Assembly (NCBI RefSeq): GCF_003855255.1
Contig: NZ_CP034072.1
Location: 930,001 to 994,000 of the forward strand
Origin: Mycolicibacterium nivoides
GTDB lineage: Bacteria; Actinomycetota; Actinomycetes; Mycobacteriales; Mycobacteriaceae
Direction of reading: 5' to 3'
Length of the DNA: 64,000 nucleotides
Part shown: positions 44,955-54,587 of the stretch, piece by piece
Numbering within the stretch: the first letter of the stretch is position 1
Layout: each line of letters opens with the position of its first letter
Position numbers and translations under genes: made by a program
The notes under the pieces: model-generated
What the model was told of the DNA's origin: nothing
The model's input: only the letters and a program-made list of their open reading frames with translations
The model's database searches: none

Positions 44955-45453
44955 GTCCAGCTTCCCTTCGGGGGTCATGGATTCCCGACCTGTGAAGGCT
45001 ATTTAGCCAAGCTGTGTAATCGCTATGCGGCAATTAGGTGGGTGCTGGGCGTCGTGAAATGCGTCCGCTTGACGTGCGCGTAACCCGTTCCGACACGCCC
45101 GACACGCCGTGACCAGCGAAAAGTTTTTCCAATACCCCGCGGTAACCAGGTCCGGTGGCGTCGGAACCGGTGCGGGACGCCTGAGTAGTTAGCTGTCGAT
45201 CGCTCGAAAACCATTGACTTGCAGGAATATCCGGCCCAATGGGGTGTCGGGGGCGATGCCGGACGGCGTTTTCGGGGGGAAACCGGGTGTCGCCCGCGCG
45301 CACTACACGCTGGGCTTTTAACGCCGTAACCAGGGGGTGGCGTTCGCTTTCGTCAGCCAGCGTGGGTAGGTTCGTCGTCGCTGGCTGGTTTGCACTCCAG
45401 CCGTAAAAAACAAGAGATGGCCGAAGAAGAATCGCCAGGAGACGGAGGAACCC
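44955..45453. other. Intergenic region between the Gly/Pro-rich gene and mihF (499 bases)
   Basis: No convincing gene was seen on either strand. It must hold the divergent promoters of the Gly/Pro-rich gene and of mihF. The stretch from 45000 to 45130 is relatively AT-rich. TTGACTTGCAGG near 45213 could include a -35 element, but no clear -10 at the right distance was found. Confidence 0.6.
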
Positions 45454-45768
45454 GTGGCCCTTCCCCAGTTGACCGACGAACAGCGCGCGGCAGCGTTGGA
45501 GAAGGCTGCTGCCGCACGTCGAGCGCGAGCCGAGCTCAAGGATCGACTCAAGCGCGGCGGCACCAACCTCAAGCAGGTGCTCACCGACGCCGAGACCGAT
45601 GAGGTCTTGGGCAAGATGAAGGTCTCCGCGCTGCTGGAGGCCCTGCCCAAGGTCGGCAAGGTCAAGGCGCAGGAAATCATGACCGAGCTGGAGATCGCCC
45701 CGACCCGCCGTCTGCGCGGCCTCGGTGATCGTCAGCGCAAGGCCCTCCTGGAGAAGTTCGACCAGTAG
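45454..45768 (+). CDS. mihF: Mycobacterial integration host factor
   Basis: The 104-residue nucleoid-associated protein has the actinobacterial IHF pattern: [24 protein letters not shown] at the N-terminus, [23 protein letters not shown], and the closing [18 protein letters not shown]. The K-V-G-K helix-two-turn-helix binds DNA without sequence specificity, and the protein is needed for L5 phage integration in M. smegmatis. GTG 45454 has GGAGG at the right distance. It is followed by gmk after 11 bases. Confidence 0.96.
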   Translation: MALPQLTDEQRAAALEKAAAARRARAELKDRLKRGGTNLKQVLTDAETDEVLGKMKVSALLEALPKVGKVKAQEIMTELEIAPTRRLRGLGDRQRKALLEKFDQ

Positions 45769-45779
45769 AGGCTTCCGCA

Positions 45780-46373
45780 TTGAGCGCTGGTAGAGGGGCC
45801 GGACAACACGCAGCAACGGCTCCGGTCGTCGTGTTGTCCGGTCCCTCCGCCGTCGGGAAGTCCACCGTGGTCCGCTGTCTGCGGGAGCGGCTTCCCGACC
45901 TGTATTTCTCTGTCTCCGTCACGACCAGGGCTCCCCGCCCCGGCGAGGTTGACGGAGTCGATTACACATTCGTGTCCGCCGAACGGTTCCAGCAGCTGAT
46001 CGATGACGGCGAACTGCTCGAATGGGCTGACATTCACGGCGGATTGCACCGCTCGGGGACGCCGGCCCAGCCTGTGCGGGATGCCACCCGGGCCGGGCGC
46101 CCGGTGCTGATCGAGGTCGATCTGGCCGGTGCGCGAGCCGTCAAGAAGGCCATGCCCGAGGTGGTATCGGTGTTCCTGGCGCCGCCGAGCTGGGACGAAC
46201 TCGTCAGCCGATTGTCCGGCCGGGGCACCGAGTCGCCCGAGGTGATGGCCAGGCGATTGGAGACGGCGCGGGCCGAAATGGCCGCCAAATCCGACTTTGA
46301 CCAGGTCGTGGTGAACCGCCAGTTGGAAACTGCATGTGCTGAATTGGTATCCTTGCTGGTGGACAGTCGATGA
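45780..46373 (+). CDS. gmk: Guanylate kinase
   Basis: The 197-residue kinase phosphorylates GMP. P-loop GPSAVGKS is at 21-28; [20 protein letters not shown] is the GMP-binding signature, and [23 protein letters not shown] follows. The start codon appears to be TTG at 45780, which is unusual but has AGAGG upstream and matches the family N-terminus. It lies between mihF and rpoZ as in other mycobacteria. Confidence 0.96.
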   Translation: MSAGRGAGQHAATAPVVVLSGPSAVGKSTVVRCLRERLPDLYFSVSVTTRAPRPGEVDGVDYTFVSAERFQQLIDDGELLEWADIHGGLHRSGTPAQPVRDATRAGRPVLIEVDLAGARAVKKAMPEVVSVFLAPPSWDELVSRLSGRGTESPEVMARRLETARAEMAAKSDFDQVVVNRQLETACAELVSLLVDSR

Positions 46374-46467
46374 CTCATCGTGGCGGGACCGACGCGATCG
46401 GATCCGCGAGCCACCAGCACGCTGTTCGCAAAGTGCATTTTCGCCATAACCGCCAGGAGACTTTTTA

Positions 46468-46788
46468 GTGAGCACCCCGCACGCCGATGCGCAGCTGGCC
46501 GCTGCGGACGACATCGATTCGTCCGCCGCCAGCGCCTACGACACTCCGCTGGGCATCACCAACCCGCCCATCGACGAGTTGCTGGACCGCGCATCGAGCA
46601 AGTACGCGCTGGTGATCTACGCCGCCAAGCGCGCGCGTCAGATCAACGATTACTACAACCAGCTGGGTGACGGCATCCTTGAGTACGTCGGCCCGCTGGT
46701 CGAGCCGGGTCTGCAGGAGAAGCCGCTGTCGATCGCGATGCGGGAGATCCACGAGGACCTGCTCGAGCACACCGAGGGCGGCGAGTAG
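46468..46788 (+). CDS. rpoZ: RNA polymerase omega subunit
   Basis: The 106-residue protein contains the omega core [39 protein letters not shown], which docks on the beta' subunit. An acidic C-terminal tail ends in EHTEGGE. GTG 46468 has AGGAGA 8-10 bases upstream. It follows gmk. Confidence 0.97.
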   Translation: MSTPHADAQLAAADDIDSSAASAYDTPLGITNPPIDELLDRASSKYALVIYAAKRARQINDYYNQLGDGILEYVGPLVEPGLQEKPLSIAMREIHEDLLEHTEGGE

Positions 46789-46807
46789 CCAGGCCAGGGC
46801 CGGGCAC

Positions 46808-48055
46808 GTGAACGCGGGTAAGCGAATCGTCGTCGGCGTTGCCGGCGGCATTGCCGCCTACAAGGCGTGCACCCTGGTCCGTCAACTGACCGAGGCCGGC
46901 CACTCGGTGCGCGTGCTGCCCACCGAGTCGGCCCTGCGCTTCATCGGAGCCGCCACGTTCGAAGCCCTGTCGGGCAATCCCGTGCACACCGGTGTCTTCA
47001 CCGACGTGCACGAGGTGCCGCACGTGCGGATCGGCCAGGAAGCCGATCTTGTCGTCGTCGCACCCGCCACCGCCGATCTGCTGGCCCGCGCGGTCGCGGG
47101 CCGGGCGGACGACCTTCTGACCGCCACGCTGCTCACGGCGCGATGTCCCGTGCTGTTCGCCCCGGCGATGCATACCGAGATGTGGTTCCACCCGGCCACC
47201 GTCGACAACGTGGCCACGCTGCGCCGTCGGGGTGCGGTGGTGCTGGAACCCGCGTCCGGGCGGCTCACGGGAGCCGACAGCGGCGCGGGACGGCTACCTG
47301 AGGCCGAAGAGATCGCCACGTTCGCGCAGCTCCTGCTCGAGCGGGGCGACGCCCTGCCCTACGACCTGGCCGGGGTCAAGGCCCTGGTGACCGCCGGCGG
47401 AACCCGTGAACCCCTCGATCCGGTGCGGTTCATCGGCAACCGCAGTTCCGGCAAGCAGGGATATGCCGTGGCCAGGGTCCTGGCCCAGCGCGGCGCGGAC
47501 GTGACACTGGTCGCGGGCAATACCGCAGGTCTGGTCGATCCGGCCGGCGTCAACGTGGTGCACATCGGCTCGGCCGCGCAGTTGCGTGACGCGGTGTCCA
47601 AGTACGCCCCCGAATCCAACATCCTGGTGATGGCCGCGGCGGTCGCCGACTTCCGGCCCGCGCAGGTGGCCACCAGCAAGATCAAAAAGGGCGGCGCCTC
47701 CGAACCCAGCTCCATCGACCTCGTCCGCAATGACGACGTGCTCGCCGGGGCGGTTCGGGCCCGTACCGAGGGGCAGTTGCCGAATATGCAGGCCATCGTC
47801 GGTTTCGCGGCCGAGACCGGCGATGCCAACGGTGATGTGCTGTTCCATGCCAGGGCCAAACTCCAGCGCAAGGGATGCGACCTACTGGTGGTCAACGCGG
47901 TGGGGGAGAACCGGGCGTTCGAGGTGGACAACAACGATGGTTGGTTGCTGAGCGCCGATGGCGCCGAGGTCGCACTCGAGCACGGTTCGAAGACTCTGAT
48001 GGCCACCCGTATCGTGGACGCGATCGCGGCGTTTCTGGGCAAGCACGACGGGTGA
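46808..48055 (+). CDS. coaBC: Bifunctional phosphopantothenoylcysteine decarboxylase/synthetase
   Basis: The 415-residue protein makes 4'-phosphopantetheine for CoA. The N-terminal CoaC flavoprotein half has VGVAGGIAAYKA and the motif PAMHTEMW (His in place of the common Asn). The C-terminal CoaB half starts at about residue 190 with LVTAGGTREPLDPVRFIGNRSSGKQG and later has MAAAVADFRPA with the KIKK motif. The GTG at 46808 is 19 bases after the rpoZ stop. Also called dfp. Confidence 0.96.
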   Translation: MNAGKRIVVGVAGGIAAYKACTLVRQLTEAGHSVRVLPTESALRFIGAATFEALSGNPVHTGVFTDVHEVPHVRIGQEADLVVVAPATADLLARAVAGRADDLLTATLLTARCPVLFAPAMHTEMWFHPATVDNVATLRRRGAVVLEPASGRLTGADSGAGRLPEAEEIATFAQLLLERGDALPYDLAGVKALVTAGGTREPLDPVRFIGNRSSGKQGYAVARVLAQRGADVTLVAGNTAGLVDPAGVNVVHIGSAAQLRDAVSKYAPESNILVMAAAVADFRPAQVATSKIKKGGASEPSSIDLVRNDDVLAGAVRARTEGQLPNMQAIVGFAAETGDANGDVLFHARAKLQRKGCDLLVVNAVGENRAFEVDNNDGWLLSADGAEVALEHGSKTLMATRIVDAIAAFLGKHDG

Positions 48056-48199
48056 TCCGACGTACGCATCAAGGTGCGGATAAGGGTTGCGCATTCGCGT
48101 CCCACGCGCTTGGGTGCAACAGGGCATGGATATTATTCGCCTAACTAAGTAGTTTTGAGACTGAGAACTTTTTCAGATCGGCAAGGAAGGAAGCAGACC

Positions 48200-49399
48200 G
48201 TGAGCCAAGGTCGCCTGTTTACCAGTGAGTCGGTAACCGAAGGACACCCCGACAAGATCTGTGATGCGATCAGCGACTCGGTGCTCGACGCGCTGCTGGA
48301 GCAGGATCCCAAGTCGCGGGTCGCGGTGGAGACGCTCGTCACCACCGGTCAGGTGCACGTCGCCGGTGAGGTCACCACCTCTGCCTACGCCGACATTCCG
48401 AAGATCGTCCGTGACCGCATCCTGGAGATCGGCTACGACTCGTCCACCAAGGGTTTCGACGGCGCCTCCTGCGGGGTGAACATCGCCATCGGCGCACAGT
48501 CGCCCGACATCGCCCAAGGTGTGGACACCGCCCACGAGGCGCGTGTCGAGGGTGCCGCTGACCCGCTGGACTCCCAGGGCGCCGGCGACCAGGGCCTGAT
48601 GTTCGGATACGCCATCGGCGATACCCCCGAGCTGATGCCGCTGCCCATCGCGCTGGCCCACCGGCTGTCGCGCCGGCTGACCGAGGTCCGCAAGAACGGC
48701 GTGCTCGACTACCTGCGGCCGGACGGCAAGACCCAGGTCACCATCCAGTACGACGGCCGGACGCCGGTGCGGTTGGACACCGTGGTGCTGTCCACTCAGC
48801 ACGCCGACGGGATCGACCTGGACGCCACCCTGACCCCGGACATCCGGGAGAAGGTCGTCAACACCGTGCTGGCCGACCTCAACCACGAGACGCTGGACAC
48901 CTCCGATTTCCGCCTGCTGGTCAACCCGACCGGCAAGTTCGTGCTCGGCGGTCCGATGGGTGACGCCGGTCTGACCGGCCGCAAGATCATCGTCGACACC
49001 TACGGGGGCTGGGCCCGCCACGGCGGCGGCGCCTTCTCCGGCAAGGATCCGTCAAAGGTGGACCGTTCGGCCGCGTACGCGATGCGCTGGGTGGCCAAGA
49101 ACGTGGTCGCCGCCGGGCTGGCGGAACGCGTCGAGGTGCAGGTGGCCTACGCGATCGGCAAGGCCGCCCCGGTCGGCCTGTTCGTCGAGACGTTCGGCAC
49201 CGAGACCGTCGACCCGGCCCGCATCGAGAAGGCCATCAGCAGCGTGTTCGATCTGCGCCCCGGCGCGATCATCCGCGACCTGGACCTGCTGCGGCCGATC
49301 TACGCCCAGACGGCGGCCTACGGCCACTTCGGGCGTACCGACATCGAGCTGCCCTGGGAGCAGCTGAACAAGGTCGATGACCTGAAGGCCTCGGTCTAG
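48200..49399 (+). CDS. metK: S-adenosylmethionine synthase
   Basis: The 399-residue enzyme joins methionine and [35 protein letters not shown] and [19 protein letters not shown] are all MetK signatures. GTG at 48200 has AAGGAAGG immediately upstream. The 144-base leader is AT-rich near 48130-48180, but I could not fold a recognised SAM riboswitch in it. A strong hairpin follows the stop. Confidence 0.97.
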   Translation: MSQGRLFTSESVTEGHPDKICDAISDSVLDALLEQDPKSRVAVETLVTTGQVHVAGEVTTSAYADIPKIVRDRILEIGYDSSTKGFDGASCGVNIAIGAQSPDIAQGVDTAHEARVEGAADPLDSQGAGDQGLMFGYAIGDTPELMPLPIALAHRLSRRLTEVRKNGVLDYLRPDGKTQVTIQYDGRTPVRLDTVVLSTQHADGIDLDATLTPDIREKVVNTVLADLNHETLDTSDFRLLVNPTGKFVLGGPMGDAGLTGRKIIVDTYGGWARHGGGAFSGKDPSKVDRSAAYAMRWVAKNVVAAGLAERVEVQVAYAIGKAAPVGLFVETFGTETVDPARIEKAISSVFDLRPGAIIRDLDLLRPIYAQTAAYGHFGRTDIELPWEQLNKVDDLKASV

Positions 49400-49408
49400 T
49401 AGTTCTGC

Positions 49409-49441
49409 CAACAGCCCCCGATCGCTGATCGGGGGCTGTTG
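49409..49441 (+). terminator. Strong hairpin terminator after metK
   Basis: A perfect 15-bp stem (CAACAGCCCCCGATC and complement) closes a 3-base loop 9 bases after the metK stop, followed by TGTTTC. This is the most canonical intrinsic terminator in the window. Confidence 0.85.
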
Positions 49442-49471
49442 TGTTTCCCGGGCCCGCTGCACGTCGTCGAA

Positions 49472-49520
49472 AGTGACGCAAACGTCGTATCGCGGTGCGG
49501 GGAACGACGTTTGCGTCACT
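49472..49520. repeat. Palindromic element with 17-base perfect arms
   Basis: AGTGACGCAAACGTCGT at 49472-49488 is repeated exactly as its complement at 49504-49520, with a 15-base centre. It sits between the metK terminator and the 3' end of the convergent monooxygenase gene, so it can terminate the latter. It may also be a dispersed mycobacterial palindrome. Confidence 0.75.
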
Positions 49521-49537
49521 CTCGGCGTGAGAAGCGG

Positions 49538-51010
49538 CTACGAGGTGAACGCGTAGTCGTCCAGCGGGAAGCTGCGGCTGCGCCAGTACGCCTCGAATGT
49601 GGTGGCGGGACGCAGCGGCACGTCCCCGTTGCGGTCGAAGTAGTAGCTGTTGGCCAGGCTGCAGCTGTCCTGCCAGAAGATCTGGCGGTGACGCTTGCGC
49701 ATCATCTCGGCGAAATACCGGTCGTTGGCCTCCTGGCGGACCTCGACGCGGCGGGCCGTCCGACGGTCGGCCTGCTCGATGCACCGCACCAGGTGACGCG
49801 TCTGGGCCTCGATCATCGCGAAGTACGACGACCCGACGTAGCCGTACGGGCCCATCACGGAGAAGAAGTTCGCGAAACCCGGAACGCTGACGCCTTCGTA
49901 GGCCTGCATCCGGTGCTGCTTCCAGAACTCGCTCAGCGACTGCCCGCCCGACCCCACGATGTCGAACGTCAGCGCGTCGACGTCCATCACCTTGAAGCCG
50001 GTGGCCAGGATCAGCACGTCGACGTCATGGCTCTCACCGTCGCTGGTCGCGACACCGGAACCCGTGATCTTGTCGATCGGTTCGGTGACCAGCCGGACGT
50101 TGTCCCGGTTGAATGTGGCCAGATAGGTGTTGTGGAACCCGGGTCGCTTACATCCCACCGCGTACCGCGGTGTGAGCTTGTCGCGCACCTCCGGATCACG
50201 CACCTGTTGGCGTAGGTACGCCCGGCCGGCGCCACCGGCCCGCTTGGCGAACGGGTTGATCGTGAAGTACTGCGCGGCGAGCGGGAACGTGAACTCCACG
50301 TACGCCTGGCTGATCAGGCGGTGCAGCGTCCGGCCGCCGGGCAGCCGCAGCGCCCAGCGTGCGACCGGCGGGATCGGCACGTCGAACTTCGGGAAGCACC
50401 AGATCGGGGTGCGCTGAAACACGGTGAGCTGTTTGACCTTCGGGGCGATTTCGGGAATCACCTGGACCGCTGATGCGCCGGTGCCGATGATCGCCACCCG
50501 CTTATCCGTCAAATCCAGGGTGTGATCCCAGCGGGCGGTGTGCACGGTGACCCCGGCGAAGGAGTCCACGCCGTCGATCTCGGGCAGCTTCGGGACGGTC
50601 AGCACCCCGCTGGCGTTGACCAGGAACCGAGCCGTCAGTGTCTCGCCTGCGTCGAGATCCAGGCGCCACAGGTTCTCCTCGTCATCGAAGACCGCGCGGG
50701 CGACGGTGGTGTTGAACCGGATCCGGGGCCGCAGACCGTACTTGTCGACGCAGTTGTCGGCGTAGGTACGCAACTCGTTTCCTGGGGCGTAGGTGCGGGA
50801 CCAGTTCCGCGACTGCTCGAATGAGAACTGATAGGAGAACGACGGGATATCCACGGCCACACCGGGATAGGTGTTCCAGAACCAGGTCCCGCCGGCCCCG
50901 TCGCCGGCCTCCAGGATCAAGTAGTCGTGCAGCCCCGCCTTGTCCAGGGCGATGGCGGCGCCGATTCCGGAAAATCCGGCTCCGACGATGAGGGTGTGAA
51001 AGTCGGGCAT
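49538..51010 (-). CDS. Baeyer-Villiger-type flavin monooxygenase (Rv1393c-type)
   Basis: The 490-residue protein has the N-terminal FAD Rossmann motif GAGFSGIGAA, the Baeyer-Villiger fingerprint F-x-G-x3-H-x3-W in FAGVTVHTARWDH, and the second (NADPH) Rossmann motif IGTGASAVQVIPEIA. WNTYPGVAVDIPSFSYQFSF is also typical. It oxidises ketones or heteroatoms; the true substrate is unknown. ATG 51010 overlaps the P450 stop by ATGA, so the two are one transcript. Longer in-frame readings to 51442 are antisense to the P450. Confidence 0.93.
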   Translation of the reverse strand: MPDFHTLIVGAGFSGIGAAIALDKAGLHDYLILEAGDGAGGTWFWNTYPGVAVDIPSFSYQFSFEQSRNWSRTYAPGNELRTYADNCVDKYGLRPRIRFNTTVARAVFDDEENLWRLDLDAGETLTARFLVNASGVLTVPKLPEIDGVDSFAGVTVHTARWDHTLDLTDKRVAIIGTGASAVQVIPEIAPKVKQLTVFQRTPIWCFPKFDVPIPPVARWALRLPGGRTLHRLISQAYVEFTFPLAAQYFTINPFAKRAGGAGRAYLRQQVRDPEVRDKLTPRYAVGCKRPGFHNTYLATFNRDNVRLVTEPIDKITGSGVATSDGESHDVDVLILATGFKVMDVDALTFDIVGSGGQSLSEFWKQHRMQAYEGVSVPGFANFFSVMGPYGYVGSSYFAMIEAQTRHLVRCIEQADRRTARRVEVRQEANDRYFAEMMRKRHRQIFWQDSCSLANSYYFDRNGDVPLRPATTFEAYWRSRSFPLDDYAFTS

Positions 51011-52389
51011 CAGGCCACCTCCCGGCTGCGTCCGGTCATGTGAACGCCGTGTTTGGGTCGCAACGTCAACGTAGCCTCCAACTCCACCGAGTGGCCAGGA
51101 TTGAGATCGAATACGAACCGCCGGCTCATGATCGCGGCGATCAGCGCCATCTCCATCAGCGCGAAACTCTGTCCGATGCAGATGCGGCGGCCGCCGCCGA
51201 AGGGGAGATAGGCCGAGCGGGGGCGGTTCTTGGGCGCATCGCCGAGAAAACGGCTGGGGTCGAAGGTTTCCGGATCGGGCCACCATCGGCTGTCGTGGTG
51301 GATCTGGTGAATCGGGATGATCACCGTGGTGCCCGGTCGGATGTGGTGGCCGTCGATGTCGTCGGGCTCGACGGCCTCGCGCGCGACGATCCACACCGCG
51401 GAGTAGTACCGCTGCGACTCCTGAAGGCACGCGGTCGTCCACGGCAGCCGGGTCAGGTCGGCGGCTGTCGGACGACGCGCCCCGACCACGTCATCGACCT
51501 CGGCCAGCATCCGGTCCCGGGCTCCGGGATGGCGTGCCATCAGGAACCAGAACCACGCCATCGCGTTCGCGGTCGTCTCGTGCCCCGCGAGCATGAACGT
51601 CAGCGCCTCGTCCCGGACGCGCCGGCGGGGCCAGGTTCCGTCGTCGGCGCCGAACAACACGTTGAGCAGGTCGGCCGATTCCGTGGGATGGGCAAGACGC
51701 TCGTCGAGCACGGTGTTCACCGCGGTGTCCAGCGCCAGGGCGATCCGCTGACCTTCGCGAAGCGGTGGGGGCAGCGGGATCCCGGAGAACGTGCTGGTGG
51801 CGATGGCGTCGTAGACCGGGCGGGGGAGCAGGCCCAAGAGTCCGAGTCTGGCCAGCAGTTCGGTGCGTCGCAGTCCACGCGTCGTGAGGTCTCGCATGCT
51901 GTGCACGATCGGGCCGAAATCCTGGCTGAACAGCGTGTTGGAGACCACCCGCAGGGTAGTTTCCACCATCGCCGAGTGCATGTCGAACTGCACGCCGTCG
52001 CCCTGTTCGATGAGCTCGTCCGTGGCCCGCTCGATGGGGTCGATCATCAGGTCGACGAGCGTATTGAGGTGACGGCGCGCGAAGGTCGGATTCAGTGCCG
52101 TTCGGTGACCGGCCCAGGAGTCGCCCTCGTCGGTCAGCAGGTTGATGCCCGCCGCCGCCCTAATCGGTTCGTACTCGTTGGATTTGACGTAGCGAAGGCG
52201 TGCCCGGTGCAGAACGTGGTCGACGTAGTCAGGATGCGTGATCGATACGAAACGCCTTCCTGCGCAGCGGAACCGGGTGATGTCCCGGCCCTGGGTCCGG
52301 GCCAGGAAGCCTCCGTCGGTGCTGAATCCGACGGTGATGGCCTCGCGGGTCATGGTCCACGTGCTCAGTCGTGCCGCCGGCGCCGCCAT
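51010..52389 (-). CDS. Cytochrome P450 (CYP132-like)
   Basis: The 459-residue P450 has heme-binding motif FGGGRRICIG with the thiolate Cys at about residue 404, I-helix AGHETT, the K-helix ESQR (in place of ExxR with E-S-Q-R) and the PERF-like DPSRF. Position and direction next to the monooxygenase and the divergent AraC regulator match CYP132 (Rv1394c). ATG at 52389 is preferred over starts further upstream that would cross the regulator promoter. Substrate unknown. Confidence 0.92.
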   Translation of the reverse strand: MAAPAARLSTWTMTREAITVGFSTDGGFLARTQGRDITRFRCAGRRFVSITHPDYVDHVLHRARLRYVKSNEYEPIRAAAGINLLTDEGDSWAGHRTALNPTFARRHLNTLVDLMIDPIERATDELIEQGDGVQFDMHSAMVETTLRVVSNTLFSQDFGPIVHSMRDLTTRGLRRTELLARLGLLGLLPRPVYDAIATSTFSGIPLPPPLREGQRIALALDTAVNTVLDERLAHPTESADLLNVLFGADDGTWPRRRVRDEALTFMLAGHETTANAMAWFWFLMARHPGARDRMLAEVDDVVGARRPTAADLTRLPWTTACLQESQRYYSAVWIVAREAVEPDDIDGHHIRPGTTVIIPIHQIHHDSRWWPDPETFDPSRFLGDAPKNRPRSAYLPFGGGRRICIGQSFALMEMALIAAIMSRRFVFDLNPGHSVELEATLTLRPKHGVHMTGRSREVA

Positions 52390-52424
52390 GAATCCAGCGT
52401 ATGAGTGACAAGACCGACGAGGAA

Positions 52425-52460
52425 TGGGACTATCGGACACAGAGTTGGGATTTTGGGACA
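52425..52460 (+). promoter_or_regulatory. Direct repeats in the CYP132-AraC divergent promoter region
   Basis: TGGGACTATCGGACA (52425-52439) and TGGGATTTTGGGACA (52446-52460) agree at 12 of 15 bases and are 21 bases apart, two helical turns. This spacing suits binding by one AraC-type protein dimer. They lie between the start codons of the P450 and regulator genes. In M. tuberculosis the orthologous regulator Rv1395 is reported to control both. Confidence 0.5.
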
Positions 52461-52477
52461 GCGGCTGGAGGCGAACC

Positions 52478-53530
52478 ATGGCCAGGTCGGGATCGATCTC
52501 GCGATCAACATGGTCGGCCGACGTGTGCCATCCGATTCATGCCACCCGGGTGCTGTGCGAGGTGGCCGTGGAACGCGGTGTCAGCGCGGCGCAGGTCCTG
52601 GCCGGAACCGGAGTGGCGCCAGCGGATCTCGATGACCCCGATGGTGTGATCAGTGCGCACGACGAGATCCTGGTGGTCCGCCACCTGCAGGCCCGGCTTC
52701 CCGGCGAACCCGGACTGGGCATCGATGTCGGTGGCCGGTCGGCCCTGACGCACATGGGGCTGTTCGGGTTCGCCGTCATGTCCTGTGCCACCCTGCGGGA
52801 ACTGTTCAGCATCGGGATGCGGTATTTCGCCCTGACGACCCTGCAGATTGATCTGCAGTTGTTCGAGGGCGCCGACGAGTGTGTGCTGGAACTCAATGCC
52901 GACCATCTGCCCAACGATGTCCAACGCTTCTTCATTGAACGAGACATCGCTGGAATGATCGCTACCACAAGCAGTTTCGCGTACAATGTGGTGGCTCAGT
53001 ATGCCGACCGGATCTACGCCGAGGTGTCGATCGACGAGGAAGTGCTGCAGCCTCTCCTGACCTTGATGCCGCTACCGAATGTGGCGTTCGGGCGTGCCTA
53101 CTCTCGGTTGCACTTTCCCCGTGCCATGCTCGACGAGCCACTGCCACAAGCTGATCCGTACACCCTCGATCTGTGCATTGCCCAGTGCGATGCGCTGATG
53201 CAGCGTTATGAGCAACGTCGCGGTATCACTGCTGTGGTGCGCAGCAAGCTTTTTCGCGATACCGGCCGGTTTCCGGCCCTTCCCGAGGTGGCAGCAGAGC
53301 TCGACATGCATCCGCGCACATTGCGGCGTCGGCTCGCCGACGAGGGCACGTCATTCCGCGCGTTGGTGAACGAGGCGCGCTCGGCGCTCGCGCGCGACCT
53401 GCTGTGCAATGTCGGGTTGACGGTCGACGAGGTATCGCGCCGCCTCGGCTACACCGAGACCTCGACGTTCTGCCACGCCTTCAAACGCTGGCATGGCATG
53501 CCGCCCAGCACGTTCTCGCAGACACGCTAG
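52478..53530 (+). CDS. AraC family regulator (Rv1395-type)
   Basis: The 350-residue protein has an N-terminal arabinose-binding-like domain of the OruR/ArgR kind ([34 protein letters not shown]). The C-terminal double helix-turn-helix includes [37 protein letters not shown] and [29 protein letters not shown] 52478 is preferred because GGAGG sits 6-10 bases upstream; an in-frame ATG at 52424 lacks one and would cover the proposed operator repeats. It is divergent from the P450. Confidence 0.92.
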   Translation: MARSGSISRSTWSADVCHPIHATRVLCEVAVERGVSAAQVLAGTGVAPADLDDPDGVISAHDEILVVRHLQARLPGEPGLGIDVGGRSALTHMGLFGFAVMSCATLRELFSIGMRYFALTTLQIDLQLFEGADECVLELNADHLPNDVQRFFIERDIAGMIATTSSFAYNVVAQYADRIYAEVSIDEEVLQPLLTLMPLPNVAFGRAYSRLHFPRAMLDEPLPQADPYTLDLCIAQCDALMQRYEQRRGITAVVRSKLFRDTGRFPALPEVAAELDMHPRTLRRRLADEGTSFRALVNEARSALARDLLCNVGLTVDEVSRRLGYTETSTFCHAFKRWHGMPPSTFSQTR

Positions 53531-53663
53531 CCATTTGAACCGCGACTCCGAAGTACGCGATGGTCGGAAGTGAATTACGTTTCAGTACAGTGCGTTTACT
53601 CACATGAAGGTCGACGGCGAGGCGCCTTCCCGCTTTCTTCTGTGATAGGCCTTGACCGACTAC

Positions 53664-54547
53664 TCAATTGATTTCCATCCAGGCTGGTTCCGGGCCTAGA
53701 GCGGAGTTGAATTCCGCGATCTGCACCGGAGTTGTGTACGTGATGTCCATATTCTCGCTGTCCTGCGAGATGTAGAAGCGTTCCGCGCGTCCGGGTGGGG
53801 CAAAGATCGGTGCCAACTGTTCGATCAGCCCGTCGGGTAGGTACTTGGCGTACATGGTGAAGGGCAGCGAGTGTCGGGCAGCGCCCATCTCGAATTCGAT
53901 GACGGCGTTGGGTGTCGGGTCCAAGCTGGGGCGCTGATGGTCGTCGATCGTTTCGAACCTGATCTGACGCAACGGCCCGTCGTATCCGCTGAGGCGGGCG
54001 AATTCACGCACGATCTCGAATACATCGTCGTCGTAGAACTCCACCTGGTTGGTGAAGAACGCGAGGTGTCGAAGTGGTGGGTCCCGTTCGTCGCCCAGCA
54101 TTTCCAGGACCATCGTCACGGAGTGGATGCCCATCTCTTCGAATACGTCAGTGTGTTCAGCGCACTCGACGACATCGTCATCGGATACTTCGCCGGGTTC
54201 GAGAATCCCGGCCGTTTCCAGCAGGGCGAACGTGGACAGCAGTTGTACCTGAAGTTCGGGTGCAAGTGGGTGCCGCCACCGGGGCGACGCCGGTCGGTTC
54301 GGGTCAGGTGGTGAATACGGCGGTTCGTCATCGCGGGCTTCGAGAAACTCCTTGTAGGCCTGCCGTAGGCATCCGAGACCAAACGCGAGAATCCCCCACG
54401 CGACCAGTTGGTTCGGCATGGGCGTATTCGGGATCGACCACAGCCCCAGCCACCCATGCCGAGGCCGCACCCCAAATAGAGCAGTGGACCAATCCAGCGC
54501 GTCCGGTACAGCGCCTGATCGAAGAGGTCCGTCCACCACGAGTTCAC
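53664..54547 (-). pseudogene. Membrane protein of unknown family, apparently broken by a one-base frameshift
   Basis: From GTG 54547 (GGGAG upstream) one frame encodes MNSWWTDLFDQALYRTRW and a hydrophobic segment (IGPLLYLGCGLGMGGWG), then becomes unlike protein. A second frame becomes protein-like at the same spot (LWSIPNTPMPNQLVAWGILAFGLG, another hydrophobic helix). It runs to TGA at 53664 with a soluble acidic domain of about 200 residues (EFYDDDVFEIVREFARLSGYDGP). Restoring one G in the run of four at about 54448-54455 joins the frames. It lies 40 bases downstream of the SUFU-domain gene. The domain is not recognised. Sequencing error remains possible. Confidence 0.65.
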
Positions 54548-54587
54548 GGCGTAATCACTCCCGAACGAGCGACGGGTAGAAATGCGC

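Noticed and set aside
48056..48199. Possible SAM riboswitch before metK
   Set aside because: The AT-rich leader contains short pairing segments only; no SAM-I, SAM-II or SAM-IV core could be matched by eye.
51011..51442. N-terminal extension of the Baeyer-Villiger monooxygenase to 51442
   Set aside because: It lies inside the P450 gene in another frame and has Arg/Pro-rich shadow composition; ATG 51010 matches the family start.
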